DNA of 64,000 nt from positions 868,001 to 932,000 of the forward strand of contig JABZFP010000030.1 of NCBI GenBank assembly GCA_014237395.1. Reading direction: 5' to 3'. The position numbers and the translations under genes are program-made. Source of the DNA: Desulfobacteraceae bacterium (GTDB taxonomy: Bacteria; Desulfobacterota; Desulfobacteria; Desulfobacterales; UBA5852). The notes under the pieces are model-generated. The model saw only the letters and a program-made list of their open reading frames with translations. It did no database searches and had not been told where the DNA came from. Positions 1 through 7,193 of this stretch are shown one piece after another; the first letter of the stretch is position 1, and every line of letters starts with the position of its first letter.

Positions 1-1259
1 TTGGGCAGTGCTTGGGTGGCGGCGAATTCGTCGGTCCAGCGTTCGGTCGTGTCGTCCAGCCAGACGATACCGCCGTTCAGGCTGAAGTGGTCCCAGCGGC
101 GGTTGACGATGGCCTGGTTGGTGCGGATGGGGTCGTCATAGTCATCGATATCTCGCCCATAGGTGTTTCGAAAGTAATTCCGTGTCTCGTCATACCCGGT
201 CAGGCCGCTGCGAAATTCGGTGAGATAATCCTGGTCGCTGACGATGTCCAGATCGATCCGGCCGGTAAAACCGAAGGGCAGGCCTTGGTCGTGTTTCATC
301 CGAAACCAGTAGCGGTCTTCGTCGGGCCGCAGGAAATTGTCGTCGGTATACCCCCAGTCGTCACTGTTGTCACCGATGCCGTCGTCGACTTCGCGGTCGT
401 TCAGGTAATCGGCCATGGCGGTGCCCCGGGTGAGGGGGTCCACGACATAGCGATACTCCAAGCCGACTTTGTTGCCGCGGTCGCTCATGAAATGTTCGTA
501 AACGGTCAAATCCGACTGGTCGTTGATGGCCCAGAAAAAGGGCTGGATGATGAAGGCCCCCTTGCGGTCGGAGGATCCCATTTCCGGCGGCAATAGCCCG
601 GTCTGCCGCTCGCGTTTGGCCGGGAACACGAAGATGGGTGTGTAGAGGACCGGTACGTCTTTGGCCCACAGGGCGGCGTGTCGAATGACGCCGTAGCCCT
701 CCAGGGTGACGTCCAGTTTGCGGCCGGTAATTTTCCAGGCCGGCGCCTGACCGTCGCAGCTGGAAAGCGTGGCCCGTTCGGCGGCATAGGTGTTTTCACC
801 CAGCTTCTCGATCTTGTCGCCGCGAATATAGAAATGGTTCTCTTCCAGAAAGACGGTGCCTTGGATCACGGTGCCGATCTGGTCCTGGAGGTTGATGTCG
901 ATGCTGTCCCCGATCAAAATGTCTTTCCCGCTGACCAGCACCACATGGCCGCTGGCCGCGGCATCCATGGTGCGGTGATCAAATCGCACATGGTCGGCCG
1001 TCAGGCGGACGCCCCCTTTGCTGATACGCACGCTGCCATCGGCCACGTAGCGCCGGGTGGGGTCGTCGTAGCTGATGGTATCGGCGGTAATGTGCCAGGG
1101 CTCGTCCGGGTTGTCCTTGAACAGCTTGTCCGTGTCCGCCCCCCATGCCGGGACGGACAGTCCGCCGAGCATCAGGATGCCCGCCAAAATCCACAGGGAC
1201 AGGGTCCATGTCCGTTCGACGGTCTGCTGGTGATGTATGCGGAAGCAACCGATGGGCAT
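1..1259 (-). CDS. lptD: LPS-assembly outer-membrane protein LptD, partial (cut by window start)
   Basis: Only the N-terminal ~419 codons lie in the window; the gene runs off the left edge. Reading the minus strand from ATG at 1259 gives a hydrophobic signal segment (about residues 20-40, ending in PAWGAD), then an OstA/LptA-like beta-jellyroll region (WHITADTISYD, then GSVRISKGGVRLTADHV), then the start of the LptD barrel (VPVLYTPIFVFPAKRERQTGLLPP). LptD inserts lipopolysaccharide into the outer leaflet of the outer membrane together with LptE, so the cell has a Gram-negative envelope. The reading frame is open throughout, while overlapping frames give only arginine- and histidine-rich nonsense typical of shadows. 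Identity is confident from the YTPIFVFP-type motif; the C-terminal barrel cannot be judged. Confidence 0.9.
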   Translation of the reverse strand, partial: MPIGCFRIHHQQTVERTWTLSLWILAGILMLGGLSVPAWGADTDKLFKDNPDEPWHITADTISYDDPTRRYVADGSVRISKGGVRLTADHVRFDHRTMDAAASGHVVLVSGKDILIGDSIDINLQDQIGTVIQGTVFLEENHFYIRGDKIEKLGENTYAAERATLSSCDGQAPAWKITGRKLDVTLEGYGVIRHAALWAKDVPVLYTPIFVFPAKRERQTGLLPPEMGSSDRKGAFIIQPFFWAINDQSDLTVYEHFMSDRGNKVGLEYRYVVDPLTRGTAMADYLNDREVDDGIGDNSDDWGYTDDNFLRPDEDRYWFRMKHDQGLPFGFTGRIDLDIVSDQDYLTEFRSGLTGYDETRNYFRNTYGRDIDDYDDPIRTNQAIVNRRWDHFSLNGGIVWLDDTTERWTDEFAATQALP

Positions 1260-1725
1260 TGCGCAAGCCTATACAATTCATTTGGGTTTCCGGCGATGGC
1301 CTCGTGCAACGGGCTTGCTGCGCCCGAAGGATACGAAATCCGGCGAACGAAGGTTCACCGATGCCGCCATAAACGCAATCTATAAACAGGAGGCCGGGTT
1401 AAAAGTCAACTCCCGTTTTGGTGGCGGAGGAACGACGGCCGCCGCTGGCGCCAGCACCCATTTTATTTGGAAGCGAGCTTACCATTGTGGGAATGTTGAT
1501 TAGAGTCATCAATAGAACGAATTGACGCAATGGAAAACATTCTGCTTGAAAAGTTAAAATAAATTACGCTAAATAACGAAAACAAACCAATGATGACGAC
1601 TTGGCGCGGATTCTCCTTCATGGAGGTCACAACATGCCAAGCAACATCAGGGCGGCGCATTGGCACGGTGGCAGATCCCCGGGCGCGCTGATACCATCAG
1701 ACATACTCACTTTGAAGGAGGACGG
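1260..1725. other. Divergent intergenic region lptD / tupA
   Basis: This 466-bp gap holds the promoters of the two divergent genes. The stretch from about 1500 to 1610 is markedly AT-rich. A 67-codon minus-strand ORF (1463-1666) has no convincing ribosome site or family features and is not called. A molybdenum/tungsten-cofactor riboswitch would be plausible before a tungstate importer, but I cannot recognise one by eye. Confidence 0.5.
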
Positions 1726-2631
1726 ATGAAACGTTTTGCCATTTGGATTACGGTATTAGGATGTATGGGATTGATTTTCCCGGCCTTGCTGCCGGCCGAT
1801 GACCATGTGCTGACCATGTCGACCACGACCAGTACCCAGGCCTCCGGCCTGCTGGATATTCTGCTGCCGGCCTTTACCGAGGACACGGGCATAACGGTCA
1901 AGGTCATCGCCAAAGGTACCGGTGCCGCTATCCGTGATGGCATGGACGGCAATGTCGATGTCATTTTTGTGCATGCCAAAGGCCGTGAAGAACAATTTGT
2001 GGCGGAAGGCTACGGTACGAAACGGTATGCGATCATGCACAATGACTTTGTGATATTGGGGTCGGAAGCGGATCCCGCCGGCATCAAAGGGCAGGGCGAT
2101 GCCGTCGCGGCGCTCAAAGCCATCGCGGCCCAGAAAGCCCTTTTCATCAGCCGCGGGGACGATAGCGGGACGCATACCAAGGAGCAGCAGCTATGGCAAG
2201 ATACGGGGCTGCTTTTGGAAACGACCACCCAGACCATTGTCAAAAAAGGCAAAAACACCGACATCCAGTTTGTCTATCCCGGCGGCCTGGGAGAATGGTA
2301 TATGTCCATCGGGCAGGGCATGGGAAAAGCGCTGACCTTTGCGGATGAAAAACAAGCCTATGTCATGAGCGACCGGGGCACCTATATCAAATACAAGGTC
2401 GGTCGCAAGGAAGGGCTGGATCTGGTCGTTTTGTGCGAGGGGGATGCCCGCCTGGCCAATCCCTACGGGGTGATTCCGGTCAACCCGGCCAAGTTTCCCC
2501 AGGTCAAGATCAAGCAGGCCGAAGCGTTTGCCGAATGGTTGGTTTCAGAAAAAGGGCAGGGGCTGATCGCCAACTACCGGCTGCTGGGGCAGCCGCTGTT
2601 CTACCCGGATGCGATTCCTGCCGCGAAATAA
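1726..2631 (+). CDS. tupA: Tungstate ABC transporter substrate-binding protein TupA
   Basis: Periplasmic binding protein that captures tungstate for the TupBC permease. The start at ATG 1726 follows AAGGAGGACGG and opens a signal peptide (FAIWITVLGCMGLIFPALLPA); the longer frame from 1660 adds 22 non-signal residues. The mature part begins with the TSTTTSTQASGLLDILLP-type oxyanion signature and continues with DVIFVHAKGREEQFVAEGYG, NDFVILGSEADPAGIKG and SRGDDSGTHTKEQ, the TupA pattern rather than ModA. Length (301 residues) is normal for the family. It is followed by tupB and tupC. In this genome tungstate would serve the aldehyde:ferredoxin oxidoreductase at 43.1 kb. Tungstate rather than molybdate specificity is inferred from sequence type. 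Confidence 0.88.
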   Translation: MKRFAIWITVLGCMGLIFPALLPADDHVLTMSTTTSTQASGLLDILLPAFTEDTGITVKVIAKGTGAAIRDGMDGNVDVIFVHAKGREEQFVAEGYGTKRYAIMHNDFVILGSEADPAGIKGQGDAVAALKAIAAQKALFISRGDDSGTHTKEQQLWQDTGLLLETTTQTIVKKGKNTDIQFVYPGGLGEWYMSIGQGMGKALTFADEKQAYVMSDRGTYIKYKVGRKEGLDLVVLCEGDARLANPYGVIPVNPAKFPQVKIKQAEAFAEWLVSEKGQGLIANYRLLGQPLFYPDAIPAAK

Positions 2632-2694
2632 CCATTCCGTGGCACCGCATGTGTCTCCTGTGTTTGCTCGGCGCATCTCTCCGCGGCGCGATAC

Positions 2695-2723
2695 AAGGGA
2701 GCCTGTCCAAGGCAGGCTCCCTT
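2695..2723 (+). terminator. Perfect 11-bp hairpin between tupA and tupB
   Basis: AAGGGAGCCTG at 2695-2705 pairs exactly with CAGGCTCCCTT at 2713-2723 across a 7-nt loop. There is no long U tract after it, so a partial attenuator or an mRNA-stabilising hairpin fits better than a full terminator. This is a common arrangement that yields more binding protein than permease. The structure is seen; the role is inferred. Confidence 0.55.
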
Positions 2724-2803
2724 CGCTTAGGGGAGCGCTAAGCTCGGTTCAATCCTGCGGGGGAAACCCGAGGCGTTGGCCAACGTTTATTTGATGGAGT
2801 CGT

Positions 2804-3499
2804 ATGAATTTTTTTTTCGACAGCCTGTTTTCCGCCCTGCAGCTCGTTTTTGCGGCTGACCCGGAACTCATGGTGATCGTGGGACTTTCTCTGCGGGTCA
2901 GTCTCACCTCCACCCTGATTGCCGGCCTCCTGGGCGTTCCCCTGGGATTCGTCATCGGGTTCAATTCGTTCCGTGGCAAACGGGTGGTCATTACCCTCCT
3001 GAACACGCTGCTGGCCCTGCCCACCGTGGTGATCGGGCTGATGGTCTACACTTTCATTTCCCGCCGTGGGGCGCTGGGCGCGCTCAATCTGCTGTATACG
3101 CCCAACGCCATCATCATCGGCCAGGTTATTTTGATTATTCCGGTGATCACGGCCCTGACTATCGCTGCGCTGAGTCGCATCGACGATCGCTATCGCCGCA
3201 CGGCCCTGACGTTGGGTGCCGACCAGTTCCAGACGGCCCTTGTGGTGTTGCGAGAGGCGCGTTTCGGCATCGTGGCGGCCGCGGTGGCCGCCTTCGGACG
3301 CGTCATCTCCGAGATCGGCATCAGCATGATGCTGGGCGGCAATGCCCGCGGTTTTACGCGGACCATGACAACCGCCATGGCACTCGAGTACGACAAGGGC
3401 GAATTCGTTCTGGCGGTGGGCCTGGGGATCGTCCTGCTCACGATCAGCCTGGGGATGAATACCCTGCTCAACTATTTTCAGGGACGTTATGCCGAATGA
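2804..3499 (+). CDS. tupB: Tungstate ABC transporter permease TupB
   Basis: Inner-membrane channel of the tungstate importer. The 231-residue protein has about five to six hydrophobic segments and the binding-protein-dependent permease (EAA) loop around residues 140-165 (ALTLGADQFQTALVVLREAR), which docks on the ATPase. It starts at ATG 2804, 172 nt after tupA and behind the hairpin at 2695-2723, and overlaps tupC by 4 nt (ATGA type), so translation is probably coupled. Family membership rests on the permease motif and on the order binding protein, permease, ATPase. No anomalies are visible. Confidence 0.87.
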   Translation: MNFFFDSLFSALQLVFAADPELMVIVGLSLRVSLTSTLIAGLLGVPLGFVIGFNSFRGKRVVITLLNTLLALPTVVIGLMVYTFISRRGALGALNLLYTPNAIIIGQVILIIPVITALTIAALSRIDDRYRRTALTLGADQFQTALVVLREARFGIVAAAVAAFGRVISEIGISMMLGGNARGFTRTMTTAMALEYDKGEFVLAVGLGIVLLTISLGMNTLLNYFQGRYAE

Positions 3500-4503
3500 C
3501 CCTCTATGCCGCCCGGAAACTGCAGAAGGTATACGACGGCCGAACCGTCCTGGATCTGCCCGAACTGAGCATCGCGGACGGTGGCATGGTGGCCCTGCTG
3601 GGCCCGAACGGTGCCGGTAAAACAACGCTTCTGCATATCCTGGCCTTTTTGTTGCGACCGTCATCGGGACAGCTGCGTTTCAAAGATCAGCCGGTGGCTT
3701 TCCACGCGGGTAGTCTGCACCAGTTGCGCCGGCAGGTGGTGCTGGTGGAGCAGCAGCCGATTCTGTTCAGCACGTCCGTGGCCAAAAATGTGGCCTTTGG
3801 ATTAAAACTGCGGGGGCTGAAGCGCCACGACATCAATCGCCGGGTGGACGAAAGCCTCTCTATGGTCGGCATGCGCGCGTTTGCCGGTGCGAACGGGCGG
3901 CATCTGTCCGGCGGCGAAACCCAGCGCGTGGCCATTGCGCGGGCCATTGCCTGCCGACCGCAGGTGATCCTGCTGGATGAGCCTACGTCGAACGTGGATA
4001 TTGAAAACCGGATGGCCATTGAAACCATCATGGGGGATATCCGTGACGCCGGTCGTTCTTCCATTATTTTTTGCACCCACGATGTGTCCCAGGCCGCCCG
4101 GTTGACCGATATGCGCCTGCATTTAGCGGGCGGTCGACTGAACGGTGCGGACTACGAGAACACGTTTCATGCCGCGGTGCACCGTGAGGGCGCGCAATGC
4201 TGGGGCCGTATCGGTCGCCGGTTTCGGTTTCCGCTGCCATCGACATCGGAGGCCGTTGTCCGGGTGGCTGTCAATCCCCGCCTGATCGAGATCGCCGCCG
4301 AAAGCCCGTCGCCGGACAATCAAGCTTACAATCGCGGCCGCGTCATCCGGATGGATGAAGAGATGGACGGCGTTCGCCTCATGGTGGATGTGGGGTTGCC
4401 GCTGGCCGTCATCCTGTCCTGCCAGGCTTACCGTGCCGCCGATTTTCGCATCGGTGACACGGTGTTCGTACGCTGTCCGTCGGAAGCCCTTTCCTTATTA
4501 TAA
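3496..4503 (+). CDS. tupC: Tungstate ABC transporter ATP-binding protein TupC
   Basis: ATPase subunit that powers tungstate import. Visible motifs are Walker A GPNGAGKTT (residues 36-44), a Q-loop region, the ABC signature LSGGETQ (about 137-143), Walker B VILLDEPTS (about 156-164) and a switch histidine in FCTHD. The ABC domain ends near residue 220. About 110 further residues carry an accessory beta-rich domain of the TOBE/Mop-like type, where oxyanion-responsive ABC proteins often sense their ligand. The start overlaps the tupB stop by 4 nt. Together with tupA and tupB it forms a complete importer. Confidence 0.86.
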   Translation: MTLYAARKLQKVYDGRTVLDLPELSIADGGMVALLGPNGAGKTTLLHILAFLLRPSSGQLRFKDQPVAFHAGSLHQLRRQVVLVEQQPILFSTSVAKNVAFGLKLRGLKRHDINRRVDESLSMVGMRAFAGANGRHLSGGETQRVAIARAIACRPQVILLDEPTSNVDIENRMAIETIMGDIRDAGRSSIIFCTHDVSQAARLTDMRLHLAGGRLNGADYENTFHAAVHREGAQCWGRIGRRFRFPLPSTSEAVVRVAVNPRLIEIAAESPSPDNQAYNRGRVIRMDEEMDGVRLMVDVGLPLAVILSCQAYRAADFRIGDTVFVRCPSEALSLL

Positions 4504-4618
4504 CCCCGCCCTCGGCCTGCCGGGCTTGGTGTGTCGACCACGCCTTACACCTTGCCCTCTTACCCGTTTTCTTATATAGGTGGGGCCTGTCGCTGATTCC
4601 AAGGAAAATAAGGCAGAT

Positions 4619-5398
4619 ATGAACATTCTTCTCACCAATGACGATGGTATTTACGCGCCGGGTTTGCAGGCCCTGCACCAGTGTCTGCGGTCCCGGCACG
4701 ATGTGACCGTGGTCGCTCCGGACCAGGAGCGCAGCGCCGTCGGGCATGGAATCACCCTTCACCACCCCTTGCGGGCTTCCAAGGTTGCGCTCAACGCCCA
4801 CTTCCAGGGGTATGCCGTCAACGGGACGCCGGCGGACTGCATCAAGCTGGGGATGGTCGCGCTGCTTCCCACGCGTCCCGATCTGGTCTTGTCGGGCATC
4901 AATCCCGGTGCCAATGTGGGAACCAATATCCATTATTCCGGGACCGTGGCCGCCGCCAAGGAAGCGGCCTTGCTGGGGCTGCCGGCTATTGCCGTTTCCG
5001 TCCAAGGTCTTGCGGTGGTAAACTTCGATGACGCCGCGGCATTTGCCGAATCGCTGGCGGAAAGGGTCCTGCAGCAGGGGCTTCCCCAGGGCACCTTTCT
5101 CAATGTAAACATTCCCAACGTCCCCTTCCGCGACATTTCCGGCACCGTGATCAGCCGCCAGGGGACCGGTCGGTTTGACGATCGTTTCGAAAAGCGCCGG
5201 GACCCGCGCAACCGCTCCTATTACTGGCCGGGTGCCGATTCCCAGGTGTTTGATGATGATCCGGAAGTGGACGGGGCGGCCTTGCAGGGTAACCGCATTT
5301 CCATTACACCAATTAAATGCGATATGACCGACTATGACGCTCTGGAACGCCTGCGCTGCTGGCGTTGGGATCTGGCACACGTGGGATTTCCCGAATAG
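4619..5398 (+). CDS. surE: 5'/3'-nucleotidase SurE
   Basis: Metal-dependent phosphatase that removes phosphate from nucleoside monophosphates (and in some species polyphosphate or exopolyphosphate); cytoplasmic, stationary-phase survival family. The N-terminus MNILLTNDDG carries the metal-binding Asp8-Asp9 pair; the conserved DQERSAVGHGITL and NPGANVG...HYSGTV blocks follow at about residues 36-48 and 92-108. I choose ATG 4619, right before MNILLTNDDG; the GTG at 4580 adds 13 residues with no family match. An AAGGAAAATAAGG stretch upstream supplies the ribosome site. Length of 259 residues is typical. Confidence 0.92.
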   Translation: MNILLTNDDGIYAPGLQALHQCLRSRHDVTVVAPDQERSAVGHGITLHHPLRASKVALNAHFQGYAVNGTPADCIKLGMVALLPTRPDLVLSGINPGANVGTNIHYSGTVAAAKEAALLGLPAIAVSVQGLAVVNFDDAAAFAESLAERVLQQGLPQGTFLNVNIPNVPFRDISGTVISRQGTGRFDDRFEKRRDPRNRSYYWPGADSQVFDDDPEVDGAALQGNRISITPIKCDMTDYDALERLRCWRWDLAHVGFPE

Positions 5399-5507
5399 CG
5401 CCGCGCCTGAGGCGAGCAAGGCGGTTTGATCCGGGCGAGCGCTGAAACGGCGGCCGCCCCGGCATGTGGCGTCTAAGATGCCACCGCAGAAAGAACGGAT
5501 CGGCACG

Positions 5508-6470
5508 ATGAAAAAGATCTTCGCTGAAACGATCGTTCCGGGCGATATCATTGACGATGAATTCGCCCTGGCCGAAAAAACGGTTTTGCAGAAAAAGGAT
5601 GGCAATGCCTACCTCAACGTCGTGCTGGCGGACCGCACCGGCCGGATCCAAGGCGTGGTTTGGGACGATGTCGAGACGATTGCCGCCGCGGCCGGTGATT
5701 TCGTCAAGGTGACCGGCCGTGTCTCGGAATACCGGGGGATGCCGCAGATGGTTATCAAAACCATGACCGCCCTTTCGGCCGATGCGGTGAATCCCGACGA
5801 TTTTCTCCCGGCCACGGATCTGGATACCGACCACCTCTTCGAGCGGTTGGTCAAGGTGACCGGTACCTTTACGACGCCCTGGCTGACCCGTCTGTTCGAG
5901 GCTTTCTGGCAGGATGCGGCCTTCGTCGTGTCGTTCAAGAAAGCCCCGGCGGCCAAACGCATGCATCACGCCTATCTCGGGGGGCTGCTCGTGCACTGCC
6001 TGTCCATGGCGGTTTTGGCCGATAAGATTGCCGGCCATTACAGCGGGTTGGATCGGGACCTGCTGATCGCGGGCGCCATTTTACACGATATCGGCAAGCT
6101 GCGCGAATTCGATTATACGGCGTCCATCGATTACTCTGACGAGGGGCGTTTGTTAAGCCATATCGTGATCGGGCTCGAAATGCTCGAGGATAAACTCCGG
6201 GAGATTCCCGATATCCCCCGTGAGCACGCCAATCTGCTGAAACACATGATTGTCAGCCACCATGGCGAACCGGCCTTCGGCGCACCGGAGCCACCCAAGA
6301 CCATTGAAGCGCTGGTATTGCACTACATCGACGATCTGGATTCCAAAATAAACGCCGTGCGCGAGTTCATGGCCAAAGAGGATCCCTCACAAACCTGGAC
6401 GTCTTACCACCGGCTTCTGGGCCGCCATTTTTATATGGGGCACGGTAGCGGCGAGACCCCGAAGGATTAA
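5508..6470 (+). CDS. YhaM-like 3'-5' exoribonuclease: OB fold plus HD domain
   Basis: Predicted nuclease/phosphohydrolase with an OB-type nucleic-acid-binding domain (residues 1 to about 95, including DRTGRIQGVVWD and GDFVKVTGRV) and an HD domain (about 140-290). HD ligands are visible as HHAYLGGLLVH, LHDIGK near residue 193 and IVSHHG. This layout matches YhaM/CbfI, which degrades RNA and single-stranded DNA from the 3' end. ATG 5508 is chosen because the OB domain starts at once (MKKIFAETIVPGDII); an in-frame ATG at 5478 is the alternative. It lies between surE and tmk in the same orientation. Domain order is clear; the exact substrate is inferred. Confidence 0.8.
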   Translation: MKKIFAETIVPGDIIDDEFALAEKTVLQKKDGNAYLNVVLADRTGRIQGVVWDDVETIAAAAGDFVKVTGRVSEYRGMPQMVIKTMTALSADAVNPDDFLPATDLDTDHLFERLVKVTGTFTTPWLTRLFEAFWQDAAFVVSFKKAPAAKRMHHAYLGGLLVHCLSMAVLADKIAGHYSGLDRDLLIAGAILHDIGKLREFDYTASIDYSDEGRLLSHIVIGLEMLEDKLREIPDIPREHANLLKHMIVSHHGEPAFGAPEPPKTIEALVLHYIDDLDSKINAVREFMAKEDPSQTWTSYHRLLGRHFYMGHGSGETPKD

Positions 6471-6536
6471 TCCCTAAGAAACACGGTCGGCTACAGGAAA
6501 GGTACGGGCACGGTTGTGCCCGGAAACGCAACGGAT

Positions 6537-7193
6537 ATGTTTATTACGCTGGAGGGGATCGAAGGCTCGGGTAAAACGACAGCTCTCCCCCATCTTGTCG
6601 ATTTAATGGAGCGCCGCGGCCATCCCTGCCAGGTGACACGCGAGCCCGGAGGAACCCCTTTCGGCCAGCGCCTGCGGTCGATCCTGCTGGATCCGGAAAG
6701 TGGGGCGATTGATCCGGCGGCGGAATTGCTGCTGTATTGCGCCGACCGCGTGCAGCATATCCGCGCCGTCATCCAGCCCGCACTGGACGCAGGACGAACC
6801 GTGGTGTGCGACCGCTACATGGATGCCACGCTGGCCTATCAAGGCGGTGCCCGGGGCCTCGGACTGGACTTGATTCGGGCCATGCACCGCCTGGCCGTAC
6901 CGTCGCTGGTGCCGGACGTGACGTTTCTTTTTGATCTGGAGCCCCGCATCGGGCTGGCCCGGGCCTGGGCCGCGGTCGAAGACGGCCAGCGTCATCAGCG
7001 CGAATCGCGGTTCGAAGCGGAAGCCCTGGCCTTTCATGAGGCGGTGCGGGAAAATTATCTCGCCCTGGCCCGGGCGGAGACGGAACGCTTTGTCATCATC
7101 GATGCATCGGCGGCACCCGAAGCGGTTGTGCGGCAGCTTGTCGCGGCGCTCGAGGCCCGTCTGCCGGCCTTGTCCGCGGGGACGCCCTTATGA
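6537..7193 (+). CDS. tmk: Thymidylate kinase
   Basis: Phosphorylates dTMP to dTDP with ATP, an essential step of dTTP synthesis. The P-loop EGIEGSGKTT lies at residues 6-15, the TREPGGTPFG motif binds dTMP, and VCDRYMDATLAYQGGARG is the conserved DRY region. The lid has the basic stretch QRHQRESRFE. ATG 6537 gives the usual short lead into the P-loop; the GTG at 6516 adds seven residues and cannot be excluded. The stop overlaps the start of the cysteine synthase/CysRS fusion by 4 nt (ATGA), which suggests cotranscription and translational coupling. Confidence 0.93.
   Translation: MFITLEGIEGSGKTTALPHLVDLMERRGHPCQVTREPGGTPFGQRLRSILLDPESGAIDPAAELLLYCADRVQHIRAVIQPALDAGRTVVCDRYMDATLAYQGGARGLGLDLIRAMHRLAVPSLVPDVTFLFDLEPRIGLARAWAAVEDGQRHQRESRFEAEALAFHEAVRENYLALARAETERFVIIDASAAPEAVVRQLVAALEARLPALSAGTPL

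Noticed and set aside
1463..1666. 67-codon minus-strand ORF in the lptD/tupA gap
   Set aside because: No ribosome site, partly random composition; overlaps the probable tup promoter.
1560..1720. Possible Moco/Tuco riboswitch before tupA
   Set aside because: I could not match the conserved helices by eye; a covariance-model scan would be decisive, a significant hit here supporting it.
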